DNA from: Diphasiastrum complanatum
Lineage: Eukaryota; Streptophyta; Lycopodiopsida; Lycopodiales; Lycopodiaceae
DNA: 64,000 bases
Assembly (NCBI GenBank): GCA_029204225.1
Contig: CM055096.1
Location: 70,701,444-70,765,443, forward strand
Direction of reading: 5' to 3'
Shown: in pieces, positions 11,793 through 23,918 of the stretch
Layout of the letters: every line of letters starts with the position of its first letter
Position numbering within the stretch: the stretch's first letter is position 1
Notes under the pieces: model-generated
What the model was told of the DNA's origin: nothing
The model's input: the letters and a program-made list of their open reading frames with translations, nothing else
Database searches by the model: none
Made by a program: the position numbers and the translations under genes

Positions 11793-12867
11793 ATGAACCC
11801 CAACCGATGCACCTTCCTAATGCTTGGTACGAAACACACCCAAAGTGAAGTAGTTGCACTAAATCCAGCTTGCATTGTATCTTTTCTGTCAAAGGTAGTA
11901 GTAATCTGGTGTACAGGATCTTTTTTTATTTTTCTCAATATTCATCTTGATTTAAGGGCTCATGGCCTTTTGTATTTTGGCATGCAGCCCTCTTTCCAAC
12001 CATCTGTTATCGCTAAATCGTTGCAACAAATTTTCGTGCAAGCTGGGTCTTTGAGAAACGGTAAAGATCTGGATTTCGGTCTAATATTAGACTTTTTACT
12101 AGGTAGTAGGAAGTTTTATCCAAGTCTGCTTGCTGAGATAGGAGACTGATTTTTGGTAGAAATTCCAGCAAAGTGGCTTAGAAATTTTGTTTCTGATAAT
12201 CAGAACTTTAGGAAGATAGCACGAACGATATGTTTTAGGCTTAATTATGATGGTACGGCACAGGGACTAGATCCAACACTTGGTTTCCGGCTTCTGATGT
12301 TACTTGGACAAATCAGAATTGCTAAACGATTTTCATTAGCAGTTTCCAGTTAAACAACAGCTTGTCATGAGAAATCTTTGAATTTTACTGTCTTGCAGCA
12401 AATCCAAGCAGATCCAGGTCATTGTTTCAACTTTTTCATACGTTTCCGTTCTTTTTTGAATAGTTGCCACCTACTAATAGCAATCGTCAACTTTCATAAA
12501 GTGGAATGTGCCTTTCTGCCAATCAACTTGATCCCCCGGGAACCACATTTTGCCAGGCGTATGAAACAAAAAAATAACGTCCCTCATCATGTGCACTTAC
12601 CCCACCATGTCATCATTATTTTTGCCACCTAGGGGACGCCACTGGCATCTCCCACTTATACGGTATACCCCTCTTACGTGAAAACCCGTAACAAGCATGT
12701 GCTTCTCCTTTGCTCACGCAAGGTGCTCCATGGACATTTAGTCTCTCTATAGGCTAATTTGTTGTTTTATTCAAATTGAGTTGCACCAACAACTTGGCTT
12801 GTTGCAAAGTAATGCCCAACACAAAAAACATGGTCATTACCCCTCTACCACAATAAGTTCTACCACA
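11793..12867 (+). other. 3' flank of ERD7-like gene, then possible LTR end
   Basis: After the TGA at 11790-11792 there is a probable 3' UTR. The open frames up to 12632 carry no motif and I leave them uncalled. From about 12640 the sequence changes character and runs into CCACA|TGGTATCAAG at 12863-12877. This resembles an LTR 3' end followed directly by a Met-tRNA primer site. A clear polyadenylation signal was not found. Confidence 0.4.
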
Positions 12868-13032
12868 TGGTATCAAGTATCAACTCAATTTTAGTGTGAA
12901 ATTGCAAATGGGCCTTTTTGTGAACTATTCCCAATCCCAAGCCTTAAAATTTTGAATGAGGGCTTTGTCGAGCACCTAAGTGTGAAATGGTCCTCAATTA
13001 ATTTTTTAGTGTAATAATAGCTAAAGAACATT

Positions 13033-13742
13033 TTGATGGAAAAGGAGCTATGGGAGATCATGACAGGTGAAGAGACAAGGTCAGTGATTGAAGAAGATCA
13101 GCGGGCATTTGATAGGAGAAAACGAAAAGCCCAGAATGTCATCAACTTATCAGTTAGAGATGCAATTATTCCCTATATTTTAGATTTAGAAGGACCAAAA
13201 GAAGAGTGGGATACATTGAAGGCATTGTCTGAAATGACAAATACATCTCAAATATTGTTTCTGAAGACGAAGTTGCATACATTGCGGATGGATGATGGTG
13301 TAACTATTGCCAATCACATATTGAAGATCAAAGAGATCCGTGACTACAAGATCGTGAGATCGTGCAATTGACATTGAATAGTCTGAGTGAGTCACATCAG
13401 ATGTTTGTGACGAATATAGCCACAAGAGAAAATCTTCCAACCTATGAAGAACTAGGTGCATTGCTTTTGCAAGAAGAGCAACGTCAAGAGAACTTGAATC
13501 ATCGTAACAGGAGTTATGATCAAGCTCTTGCAATTAGAGGACGAGGTGGAAGATTTGGTCGTGGAAGGTATCAATCGAGAGGAGGAAACTCAAGTCGGGG
13601 ATCATTTCAACAATTTCATGAGCAAGTCAATCAAGGCAATTGGAATCAAGGTCGAGGTCAAGGACGCGACTATTCAAGATAAAATAAACTTGGAAATTGT
13701 AGGTATTGCAACAAACCTGGCCACTGGGAGCATGAATGCTTT
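13033..13742 (+). pseudogene. Copia gag with frameshift and stop
   Basis: The first frame (13033-13371) encodes the UBN2-type gag core (residues such as EEWDTLKALSEM). Near 13350 the frame shifts to 13362-13682 (LNSLSESHQMF, then an RG-rich stretch). A TAA at 13680-13682 precedes an in-frame zinc knuckle (CRYCNKPGHWEHEC, about 13698-13739, CX2CX4HX4C). Family knowledge: gag packages element RNA. The frameshift and stop make this copy non-functional. Confidence 0.8.
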
Positions 13743-14063
13743 AAGAAATAGAAGGAGATGGAACAAAGAAAAGACAAATGGCAAGCGAAAAATTATGCTG
13801 ATCAACGTCAATTTGATGACTATTATTATGAAAACAATTATACTAATCAACATCAATACGATGATGATCAATGTGAAGATGATACTCAAGGAAACTGACA
13901 ATGGTGATGAAGTTGGACAAGTTGATGGCAAATTGCTATTTGTTAAAGGAGTTGGAGTAGTACCAGTGGGACGATGACTGATCAACAACTCAAGGTTGAG
14001 TTTGACAGTGACAAATGTCTTGTCAAAGACATCAAGAATCACTACAAAGTGATTGTTATATAG

Positions 14064-14743
14064 ACAGCTGGTAGGGTAGTTTGATTTATTTGACACACAC
14101 ACGACCTGGTATTTCTTATGTTGTTGGTGTTGTTAGTCAATTTATGCAAGATCTTAGTCAAGCACATTGGAAGTCTGCTATACGTATTCTCAGATACATT
14201 CGAGAGACATTGAATTTTGGTTTGAAGTATGATCAGCCTGAAGCGCCAATGTTGGTAGGTTATACAGATGCCGATTGGGCAGGTAATATTGATGACAGAA
14301 GATCTACCAGTGGTCATACATTCAGTTATGGTACAGCTGCAATTTCATGGAGCAACAGAAAGCAACCTACAATAGTCTTATCATTGACGGAAGCTGAATA
14401 TCGAGTACTCAGCAATGCTACACAAGAAGCGGTATGGTTACGAAGATTGCTTGTGGATTTAGGTCAACCACAGATGGATGCGACTACTATATCTTGCGAT
14501 AATCAAAGTTGCATTCACCTTGCCAAGAATCCAATTCTACATGCTCGAACCAAGCACATCGAAATACACTACCATTTTGTTCGAGAGAGAATTTTTTATG
14601 GAGCCATTGATCTTGTTTTTTGTAAATCTGAAGATCAAATGGCAAATATTCTTACTAAGTCATTAGGTAGATGTAAATTTGAGAGGTTTTGTACTCTATT
14701 AGGAATAGAAGAATGTAATTTTATCATTGAGAGAGAGTGTTAA
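14064..14743 (+). pseudogene. Copia RNase H C-terminal fragment
   Basis: Contains the hallmarks of the Copia RNase H end: YTDADWAGN, SLTEAEYRVLS, CDNQSC and HARTKHIEIHYHFVRE, ending in TAA just inside the 3' LTR. The true start is lost because the deletion joins it to a stub of the pre-integrase region. The best open frame begins at 14081. Confidence 0.88.
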
Positions 14744-15003
14744 AAATCAATGATAAATTTCATTGTTATTGTTTACGAGGTACATTAATGTTGACAGCTG
14801 TGACCAGCTGTCATTAGCCGTAGGCTAGTCTATTAGTCTACTCGTAGGTTTTCTCTCTCTATCAGGGGTTCAGGGTTTATTTGTATATTTTACATTCTGT
14901 ATGAGTTAGTGTGATAGAGTGACAATGCGTGTTCTTCTTCCGCCTTCTTGTGGTGATTGCTTATGGTGAATGCTTGATGTTGCATATCTAATTCTTGACA
15001 ACA
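14738..15003 (+). repeat. Probable Copia 3' LTR
   Basis: Starts TGTTAAAAATC directly after a purine tract and can end at TTGACAACA (15003). The start is well placed by the end of pol; the end is a guess from the TG...CA rule. Confidence 0.5.
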
Positions 15004-15531
15004 ATGACTCTCATGCCAGTAAAACTTGAGATTACCCGCTGATCCAGTTTGTTGACATTCTCTACAAGTTCATAGTTTGCACTTTGCAAATGGCAAAGAT
15101 ATCCATAAGCGAATGCACAGAGGAAAGTCTCACAGTGTATAGCTTAGGTTGATTAAAATTTTCATGTTGTGTTAGCAACAATTGTTGTTTGGTGGTGTTG
15201 CATTTTGGAATAAAGTAAATTGGAGCTATCAGACTATTATATGCATAAGTTGGTTAGGAAATTGAATGAAATTGAATCATGTTTCTTTGTTAAATGGTAG
15301 ATGTGAATTGGAAAGAGATGCCAAAGGGAAAGGAGACCAAGAGAATGAGAAGTAGTAGCTACTTCGAACTCTATTTTCCCTGCAATTTGACATTAGTTTG
15401 TTGCAAACCTGTTTGGAGGCAATCCAAAAAATCAACAAAATTTGTACTCTAATCTCTCCTATGAAAATTGCAAAAGCTAAAAGATTTTTTTTTTTTTTTC
15501 AAATTTATAACTAATATAACTTGGTAAGGTA

Positions 15532-15599
<68 letters not shown>

Positions 15600-16344
15600 C
15601 ATGGACTCTATTTCACTATGCTACTCCCTGTTAAATTCTTATATTGCAACTCCGTCAAGAGTATCGAACTTTTTACAACACGCTCGGACTTATAGAGCAC
15701 CAACCAATAAGGTAATTAAGTAATTTCAAACTTTGTTTGTCTTTTTGGAATGGCAATAACTTGTACCTCTAGCAATTTTGATCCACGATGAGGATTTGTT
15801 CTCTATCAAGCTTTATAATCCAACGGTGAGCATTGTTACTAGTAAGGTGTCTCTAAACCACTTGAAAAAAGTATTTATGTGAGGGTGGAGTTGCGATGGA
15901 CTCCAACCCTCCTCCTTGTCTCCTTTCCTTTCTACTCTTGGCTCTTCAAGGAGTAAACTCTTGTGACAAATCAAGCAGGTTTGACACCTACAGAGGAGTG
16001 TTGAACTACAAGCAATCACATTGACCATCGGAGCTCAAAAAAGCGATCCTGCAAGTATGAGATTGGTCATTGGCCAGCGATGCACATACATACATTATGC
16101 ATTCTCTGCATTAATGCAATTTAGTTTTAACTATAAGCATTGTCTTTCATACTTTGGTCTAATTGCAAATAGCAGTAGATCGTTGATCTACAGGGTATTA
16201 TTGGCATGCATTTTTTAGTTGATTCCATGCATAAATGAAGCGCTGCATTTTAATGGAAATGCGCCCTCCTAAAAACTAAAACATTCTCTCTCGTATGTGG
16301 CATTTCTTAGATAGCCCTTTTGGGCCTTGGAACTCCTGTAATGA
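15004..16344. other. No gene supported
   Basis: AT-rich sequence with only short motif-free open frames, interrupted by a (TC)n tract. No terminal repeats or protein motifs were recognised. Confidence 0.5.
15535..15596. repeat. (TC)n microsatellite
   Basis: Thirty-one TC units without interruption. Confidence 0.98.
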
Positions 16345-18002
16345 ACCATAGAGGAGGCCTTTCTTGCTACGAATGAATGCCAAACCATCTTAGCTATAAT
16401 GAAAACTGTGAACCATATGGTACCATTGAAAGAGGACACCAAACCAGCAGAACGTGATAAATCACCACTTAATAGTCCCACTTATGTAGGAGGTGTTGCA
16501 CTTGCACATTCCAAGACCTTTTGCAGATATTGCAGGGAGTGTGGCCATTCAGAGGATGAATGTTGGTCACAAGAGAATGGTTTGAATACTAGAAATCGAA
16601 GGCAAGAACCGATAGGTCATGATGTCATGGATGACGAACTACTTAGAACCTACCAAACTTGGAGTCAACCGCAGATAGATTGTAGAGTGGCCTCTCAAGG
16701 TGACGTAACTAGAACGGAAGGAGAGAAGCCCTGGATAAACTTGGCAGAAACACTCATAGAAAAGAAACGGCTGAGGGTAACCCATGATAGGGTACAGACA
16801 AACATAACTAATAAAGAGTGTGAGGGAGCAAGTAAGCGGCTGGTAGACTCCAAAGACACTGAACCTAGAGACGGATCACCCTCAATAGCTACTGTTGGAA
16901 TAGAAGAACCTATACCCTTGATTGGAAGCCGTATAGATGGAGAAACAATTCCCTCAGAAGATAGTTTGAGGCCATTCCCCTTGGAATTGAGACAAACCAG
17001 AGGGATTATACTTCGAAGGAAACCTGTCAAGACCCAGTTATTCCTTAGGATTACACAGGCTAGGATTCGGGAATGCAATCTTGTGAAGAAAGTAGTTTTT
17101 GGTGAGAAGCCCGAATCTAAAAGCATACAAAGCCATGGACATCGGATACAGTGGGTCGGGTTAGATCTACAGTGCTATGGGCTAGTCACTCACGAAATTT
17201 TAAACAGAAAGACTGAAGATTCACAGATCGAAAAGCTTAAATGACCTTCTCAGAATAGACGAAACAAGACCAATGACAAGAGACCCCCGCACGACTCAAT
17301 AGGAACACTCATCCCCAAGGGGACTAGGGCGAGAGTACTGACGCTAACCCAAAGTAGGTTACAGACAGACCCACCTAGCAAAGAGTGGATGGAAGAGTGT
17401 GATGGGCAGGTGAGTCTTGGGAAGTCCACTAAGTCTAAGAAGCTTATATCATTCACATCTGTTGTTAATCAACAAGCCATTGGCGACCAAGCTATACCTC
17501 CTGACGAGGACAATGAAGGCGACTTTGACTATGCAATAGTACAGGACATAGTATGGACAACCTCGGTAGATTACCCCCTAAATCTGGATCCATAGGCAGT
17601 TGTGTAACGAAGCAAGAAAACAACAAGAGCTATGAACCCCCACCTGATGCATTTAATCATGAATCATTTGATATCCAATGCTTATTCAAATATCAAGAAC
17701 AGACAATAAATGACCACATGGGAATAAACTTCAATATCCAGGAAAGTACTAAAACACCATATGACTCGTTCTTTTGGGACGAAGAACTATACAACTACAT
17801 CAATGATGAGGAATTTAAGCATGAAAAATGCATGGTGATAGAGTATTCCCATGAATCGAATGTCGACCTAAATCTCTTGGCCACCTATCATATACACGAA
17901 CGATCGAATATGCCAAAGAAAAAAGGGGCAAAGAGCATTGAAGTGCAAGATAGGGTTAAAGCGCATGATGAATACCCAGTCAACAAGGTGGATGTTGGAT
18001 AG
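16345..18002 (+). pseudogene. Gypsy-like gag C-terminal part with CCHC knuckle
   Basis: Frame 1 is open from about 16345 (TIEEAFLATNECQTILAIM, like the end of a Retrotrans_gag domain) through a zinc knuckle CRYCRECGHSEDEC (CX2CX4HX4C) near 16522-16563. It continues to a TGA at 17242-17244 and then reads on in the same frame to 17595. A frame change near 17560 leads to an acidic segment ending at 18002 (MPKKKGAKSIEVQDRVKAH). No protease, integrase or RT follows before the purine-rich sequence and LTR-like block, suggesting a gag-only element. The Gypsy gag at 50894-51748 ends roughly where this one starts, so they may be complementary fragments of related copies. Role: RNA-binding structural protein, by family inference. 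Confidence 0.55.
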
Positions 18003-18045
18003 ATGTCGTAAGGTGACAACAATACACCCTTATTCCTGATTTTAC

Positions 18046-18063
18046 ATGGGGGAGTCGAGGGGT
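18046..18063 (+). promoter_or_regulatory. Candidate polypurine tract
   Basis: A purine-rich stretch (GGGGGAGTCGAGGGG) lies between the end of the gag-like frame and the start of the LTR-like block. It could prime plus-strand synthesis in a Gypsy element. This is a placement inference only. Confidence 0.4.
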
Positions 18064-18143
18064 GGTAAGTTTGACTTTACTTTGCCGATCTGGTTTTGTT
18101 ATATTTTTTGTATGGGGACCATACTACCCAGTGGTAGTTGCCA

Positions 18144-19847
18144 ATGTTAGCCGATATTTCCGCACGAAAATTCGGGCTACTATTGAGGTTTAAGTTTGCA
18201 ATAATTGAAAAAACTGGCATGTACAACCAGGTTATTAGAGAAAAATCGGCACAAATTTGCCTTAGGTCTGGGTCCCAGCCAGCCCTAAAGTGGCTAGACA
18301 CAGTTTAAAAGCAAGAAACTGACTTTCGAAAAATCGTCAGAAATATTTTGTGGTCAATTTTTGTAAAGACCGAGCAAGAGTGCCGATTCACCTAGAATTG
18401 GGTCCCAGCCCGCCCTAAATCAGGCTAGAGCAAATTTTGCGGCTTTAGAAATGGCCGGTAAATATTTTACGGCTTTTCACAAAAATGGCCAGTTGTAAAA
18501 AAATAGCCGGTATGACCGTGCTAAAATCCCACCATGTACTGAGTCCATTTTTTACTAATATATGATCACTCAGTGTATTTTTTAGGGAAACCATGTTGTC
18601 GCGGGAGCCCTAGTCATGAATGCCGGAAAAGTCAACCACAGAAGAAAAACCCGAAAAAGAAAAGTTTCGAGATAAAATATGGATTCAGTGTCAAGGAGTC
18701 ACAAAAACCCTAACGGCAAAGTTTGGGCAAATTATGGGAAAAGGGCAAAATATGCAAATCAGTCGGTAATCCCGAGAAACCAAAAGCCAAGGGCCGCCGG
18801 GCCATACCTACTACAAAGGAAAGAAAAACCAAATGAAGGGCTAAAAGAAACAAAGGACCAAGGAAATGGAGGGCACCTTAGGTGGATAGGGGCTTGACAA
18901 AAGTCCTCACCCACCTTTTGGATAATAAATGTAAATAAGACTTTAGGACCTAGAGGGCCTAAAAGATATTTTCTCTAGCGTTTGACTAAGAGGACATCTT
19001 GGCTAGTTTTGGGAGGGGGCCTTAAATGGCACCAACCCCTACACCCTCAAGGAGGCCACTTGATGTACTTGCCAATGGGTGTTGGACAAATGGACAAAAG
19101 GGCTTGAAGGGCATGAAAATTGGCAAAGCCTCATTTTGAAGGGGGACACTTGGGATTTACTATAAAAGGAGGCCACTCTTTGTGTTAAGTTATAGTTGGG
19201 TGAGTTGAATGATGATGTGATAGTTTGACGTGATAATTTGGGATAATGAGATGATGTTGATAGTTAGTGGAACGTTTGATGTTGAGAGGTTGAGAGTCAT
19301 GTCACTTTGTTGGTTAAGTTCCATTTTGTTGTGCATAATGGTTGTTGAATGTTTACTTGTTTGAAGATGTTTGAATGTTAATGTCTTGAGGATTGATCCC
19401 ATTTGAATGCGAATGACTCCTTGTTAGTTGATGTTTGTGAGAGAATGTCGAGGGAGATGTATGTATAAGTCGTTTGAAGGTTGTATAATCGATTGAGTGG
19501 TAAGAGTATGGCATTGCATGATCGTAGTGTCCATTGGAAGGTTTGTGCTTGGTTTATGGCTTGTGTGAAGAAGAAGATTGGGTTCAAGATTGTATGTAAC
19601 AGAGAATGTGTGAGAGTGTTGCATGCTAATGGGTGTTTGTGATCCATAATGAAAAGGCTGTTTTATTTTTTAGAGAGAATTGTTGGATGAGTGTTGTTTC
19701 TAGAGTGTTGAAATAGATTTCGTTATTGAGAGGACCATGAATTATAAATCCTTTGAAGAGTCACACTTAACATAGATAAGGGTAAGAACTCTTATCATCT
19801 AATTGTGAAGGATATAGTATTTGATTGCATGATACTTGAAAACAGAA
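18144..19847 (+). repeat. LTR-like block, copy 1 (paired with 45107-46837)
   Basis: About 1.7 kb, highly similar by eye over its whole length and in the same orientation to 45107-46837. It shares the start TGTTAGCCGATATTTCCGCAC, the middle GGGTCCCAGCC words, and the end GATACTTGAAAACAGAA. It lies just downstream of a gag-like frame and purine tract, as a 3' LTR would. The real LTR may begin at about 18064 (TGGTAAG) and copy 2 may be truncated there. Immediately after the shared end the two copies diverge. Short target duplications were not found. Confidence 0.75.
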
Positions 19848-20445
19848 AATGGTCTGTCCGCACAACTCCGATGACTTGACCTCTCTAGTATCGTATGTAG
19901 TTAACTGGAGGTTGGGTAGCCGCAACGCGTGGGGTCCATACTTCAAGATTCTATTTTCTACCATTAACTAACATAACTTCTCATGTAAATGCAAATCGTA
20001 TTGCACATCAAAGTTTTCTTTCCATCTACTCAAAGCGTTCACATCAATGAAAAATAGTCTTATCGATCTGAAAATCATGGTAAGAAACTTTGAATATTTT
20101 GGATCACAATGAGCTCCAACGTGAATCTAAATTTTTGCTATTCTGAAAATACGGAGTGTGTTGGATCAAATTGAGCGGTAAGGTTATTTCAAACTTTTGC
20201 AATTCAAAAATTTGTGATTTCAACACACATCTATTGAAAAAATATTTTGCTTATTTTGCTCATAACTGCGAAGCATTGATTTTGCTATCAAGCAAGAAAC
20301 ATGCAGTGTGATGGATCAAAAAGAGCGCCAAGGTCATTTCAAACTTTTCCAATTAATTTTTTTTTTATAATTAAGACGAGTTCTAATAGCTTACAAGATA
20401 TATGACAAGCTGGTTTTCTACTAGATTAATCTATCGATTATTAAG
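19848..20445. other. No gene supported
   Basis: Between the LTR-like block and the transposon gene. It has repeated words such as GGATCAAA with TGAGCG near 20160 and 20312, but no coding signal. Confidence 0.5.
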
Positions 20446-23110
20446 ATGTCTAAATATCATCTCCATATTGATCTTCCCACAGAATATGCTCCATTGTCGA
20501 GAAAAAATCTGAAAGGATCCACCTTACCAGCTCACCAAAGGACGGAAGACAGGAAACATTGTGATCTATGGGATGATGGAAGTTTGTATCCAATCGATCC
20601 AAGCTCAATGCAACATCCAAATTTTAGATCGGTCACACAACTCGTACTGTTTTTGTGTGAAGGACACAATGGTCTATTGGGTTATTGTGAAAGATTGAAA
20701 AGTTATGGCATTAGTGATTCAATGAAAAAAATCCATTGTTTGGAAAATATGTTGAATGGTTTGCTTACTGACTACCAAGAAAGAGAAACTTTTTTTTTGC
20801 AAACAAAAGAAGAGAATAAAATCTTGAAGATAGATAATTCTCGTTTGCAAGATATTATATTAAACCTCAACCAAGAAACTGACAATATGAAACTAATTGT
20901 ACAAACATTGCGTACCTCATATTGTCAAATAAATGTAGAAGTAAACACATTACGAAAGAAAATACTGAACAATAAGCGAAAAAGAGTTATTTTAAAAAGT
21001 ATTGATGAGCTTTCAACAAGTGGGGGTCAACGGAAAAAAAAAATATATGCTTTCAAGTAAGATTATGTTTTAAACTATTCATGCGTTTTGTTTCATCTAG
21101 CACTCAATGGTTGTGAATTGTTTTTTTTCTAAATCTTATTTTTCTTTTGCAAATCAGCTTTAGTCGCCAATGAAAATCTGAAAGACAAGGACATGATTGG
21201 AAAGTCTTTGAGTGCAGTACTTACAACCAAGTCAACAACGAGTCTACTTGGAAATCAACGACATTCTCGAATCAAGTCCAAGATTGCAGAGGCCCTTATG
21301 GACGAAGTCGGCAAGATCATTGACCGAAAATTGATACAAGGGGCATGTGATTATTCTGGTATTAGCAGGGATGCATATGACACAATGTTTAAAATTATCA
21401 AAGAGGCATTTGGACAAGTACATATAAAAAAATTTCCTATTCTCCAGCCCTTTCAAATCATATTAGAAAGGGATGTGTTAAACAGGGGTTTGCAAAACAT
21501 CATTGGTATTTCTTACCATATAAATGAAATTTATAACTCAAAACATGGCACTTTGTCATATGATTCTACCAACAATACGTTTGTAGATTTGAATCATTTA
21601 CTGAGATTTATTGTAAAGTTTTATGGAATCACAAATGAAAGTGTTGAAAAATTGATATTGGTTCTCAAGTTAGATGAATCAGAAGTAATAAAGGGACAAA
21701 AGTTGGAAAGGGTTAGTGTTACAATTATGAATGGAGCATTAAGCAATACGATAAACTCGGAGAGTCTTGATTTCAGTGTGCAGTCTGAAATAATATTTGG
21801 TGGTTGGTAGCTTTCCAGGTTTAAATCTATTCTATTGAGTACTAGCAACTAATTCATTTCAAGAATTAATGGTTTTGTGTTTTAAGCTAATATTGTTCTG
21901 TTATTATAGGTCTGAGTTCAATTCTCCTAAAATAGTTCATGATTATGATTTTGCGTTTCAAATAGGTTTTAAAAGAAGATCATGACATTCTATTTTGGAT
22001 TTTTAGTAAAACAGAATATCCAAAGATAATTAAGAATCATATGAGCGACACACCACTCAATGTTCCTGGAATAGGTGATTTTAAGGTGGAATGGCATTTG
22101 GCTGGAGACCTGAAGTCGTTGAAGTGCATGTTCAACGTCTCACATGAAGCAAATTCAAAACGTCCATGCCTCTATTGCATGAAAACTACACATGACATGT
22201 CGAAGAGCACGAGAGTTTCAAGGGATATAGAAGATCCGACTTGGAAACCACTATTACTGATTCCGCTTAAAAATGTTCACATTTGTACACTACATGGAGA
22301 GGTTAGAATTATCGAAAAATTGGTATACCTTCATATTTGGTTTGCTTGGAATACTAAGCCAGAGTCATTAGCCAAAAAGGCAATAGCTCGATTGGAAGAA
22401 GTTTTATCAAAAGCGGGACTTCATAAAGGACACGTTAAAATACAAAAGGACGAGAAGCTTTCAGAAAAAACGGGAAACATCCTATGCAAACCAAGTATAG
22501 AAGGATCCAAAGCTCGTCGTTTCTTATCAAATCATTCCGGAAAACCAACTAAAATCCAGTACTCAATTTGAATAGATGTTCTCAATGCCACAAAGGATTT
22601 TGAAGAGAAAGGAACAACGAGGATTAAAAAAGTTGAAGTCTGGACAAAGCTTGACAACATGGTCAAATTGCTCAAAAAAGAGAAACTATCTGATACTGAT
22701 GTCCTACTAATTGAGAAATCAACAATTGAGTTTGTGGATGCAGTTAAAGACGCCTGGGGTGAAGATCATATTACGCATTAGATGGCTCTTTTCAATGTAA
22801 CTAACTCTTCGATTAATAATCTCATTGCACATATGCTAAATTTAAAATGATTAATATGACAATATTTGTATCTCTGATATTGCAGCACATTTTACGACAT
22901 CATGCATCATTTTTTGCAAAAGCTTACGGCTGTCTAAGTATTTGGTCATCACAAGGAATGGAAAAATCGCATTGGCAAGCCAGAGCAGCATTTCATCGAA
23001 ATACACAACACGGTGGAACATCTCAAAAAAATAGTTACATCGTCCAGCTATTTCAATGGTTCTACAGGCGTATTCAAATCCGATATAAAACTAGATCAAT
23101 AAATTATTAG
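20446..23110 (+). pseudogene. Spliced DNA-transposon protein of unnamed family, decayed
   Basis: Several exon-like blocks on one strand. 20446-21056 has a heptad-like coiled-coil stretch from about residue 110 to 190. 21158-21810 starts after TTTTGCAAATCAG and contains KLDESEVIKGQKLERVS. 21966-22571 starts after TTTCAAATAG and contains WHLAGDLKSLKCMF and ANSKRPCLYCMK. 22886-23110 starts after TGATATTGCAG and contains SIWSSQGMEKSHWQARAAF. The GD(L/W)K...ANS..PCLYC and QGMEKS motifs recall uncharacterised transposase-like proteins found in several eukaryotes; I cannot name the superfamily. In-frame stops after IQYSI (22569-22571) and after GEDHITH (22779-22781), and a doubtful junction between the first two blocks, indicate decay. 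Terminal inverted repeats were not identified. Confidence 0.55.
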
Positions 23111-23252
23111 AAATTCAGAAAGGCGTGCAAATTTATAAACGAAAATGCAAGAGTCAACCCATAGTAGTTGTAGTTGGATAAGACGCTGTGAAAATCAAAA
23201 AGCCATCCAACTTGACTTTTGGGGTTGATGAAGATTTTCATCTTGCATGTAG

Positions 23253-23904
23253 TGTTACAAGTTGTAAATATTAAAATTAGCCTAGGAGAAACTCGAGCTA
23301 CACCACATGCATTATTGCCTAGTTGTCATATGTGACATGCATGTAGATTTAGATAATGAAATGGACAAACTTGGGCTTGTAGGAACTTGAGGTACCATAA
23401 ATGCACTAAGTCCTAATTGTCCAAAGTGACATGCAAGGCATGCAAGAGTTGTCATGTACATATGCAAGTGAATGTGTACATTAGTAGTGTAGAATTTGCC
23501 ACATGTAGTATGTAGAAAGTAGGTGGATCAATATGCATGTAAAGTGATATGTGTCACTATTTTAGTAGGATACACTTGTAGATGTGTATAATAGTGGTTG
23601 CATGCTAGTACTACCACGAGCTATCATCATTCCCTCTTTGTGTAAGTGAGAATACTCACTATTCTGGATGATGTAACAAAACCATGTCAATTTGGATTGT
23701 GATTTTGTAAGCTTCTATTGTGATTCTCTCTCTAATTCGAGGAGAGCCTTTTTCTCGTGTAATAAATTTTCATTGTCACTTTCTCACATGTGTGGAATGT
23801 AGTTACTTTTGATTATTCGCATTATGGGTTGTGTTCTAGCCTTGGATTCTAGTGTTAGATTATGAATGTCACTCCACACGTGTGACTTGCTGGTTTTTTT
23901 CACA
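23253..23904 (+). repeat. Copia LTR (isolated)
   Basis: Begins TGTTACAAG and ends TTCACA (TG...CA), followed at once by a mutated Met-tRNA primer site. Its 3' part carries CACATGTG (23785) and CACACGTGTG (23875), palindromes also seen in other LTRs of the window. The partner LTR was not found. Confidence 0.65.
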
Positions 23905-23918
23905 TGATATCATAGCCA
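23905..23918 (+). promoter_or_regulatory. Mutated Met-tRNA primer-binding site
   Basis: TGATATCATAGCC against the usual TGGTATCAGAGCC, directly adjacent to an LTR end. Confidence 0.6.

Larger units (their letters stand above)
12868..15003 (+). mobile_element. Internally deleted Ty1-Copia element
   Basis: Order: primer-site-like TGGTATCAAG (12868), gag (13033-13740), a short remnant of the pre-integrase segment near 14010-14060, RNase H (about 14064-14743), purine tract GAGAGAG and a 3' LTR starting TGTTAAAAATC at 14738. Protease, integrase and reverse transcriptase are missing, so the element lost the middle of pol and cannot be autonomous. I could not match the sequence upstream of 12868 to the 3' LTR by eye, so the 5' end is uncertain. 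Confidence 0.75.

Noticed and set aside
11793-12149. 118-codon frame just after the ERD7-like stop
   Set aside because: Most likely 3' UTR; residue composition is not protein-like and there is no domain.
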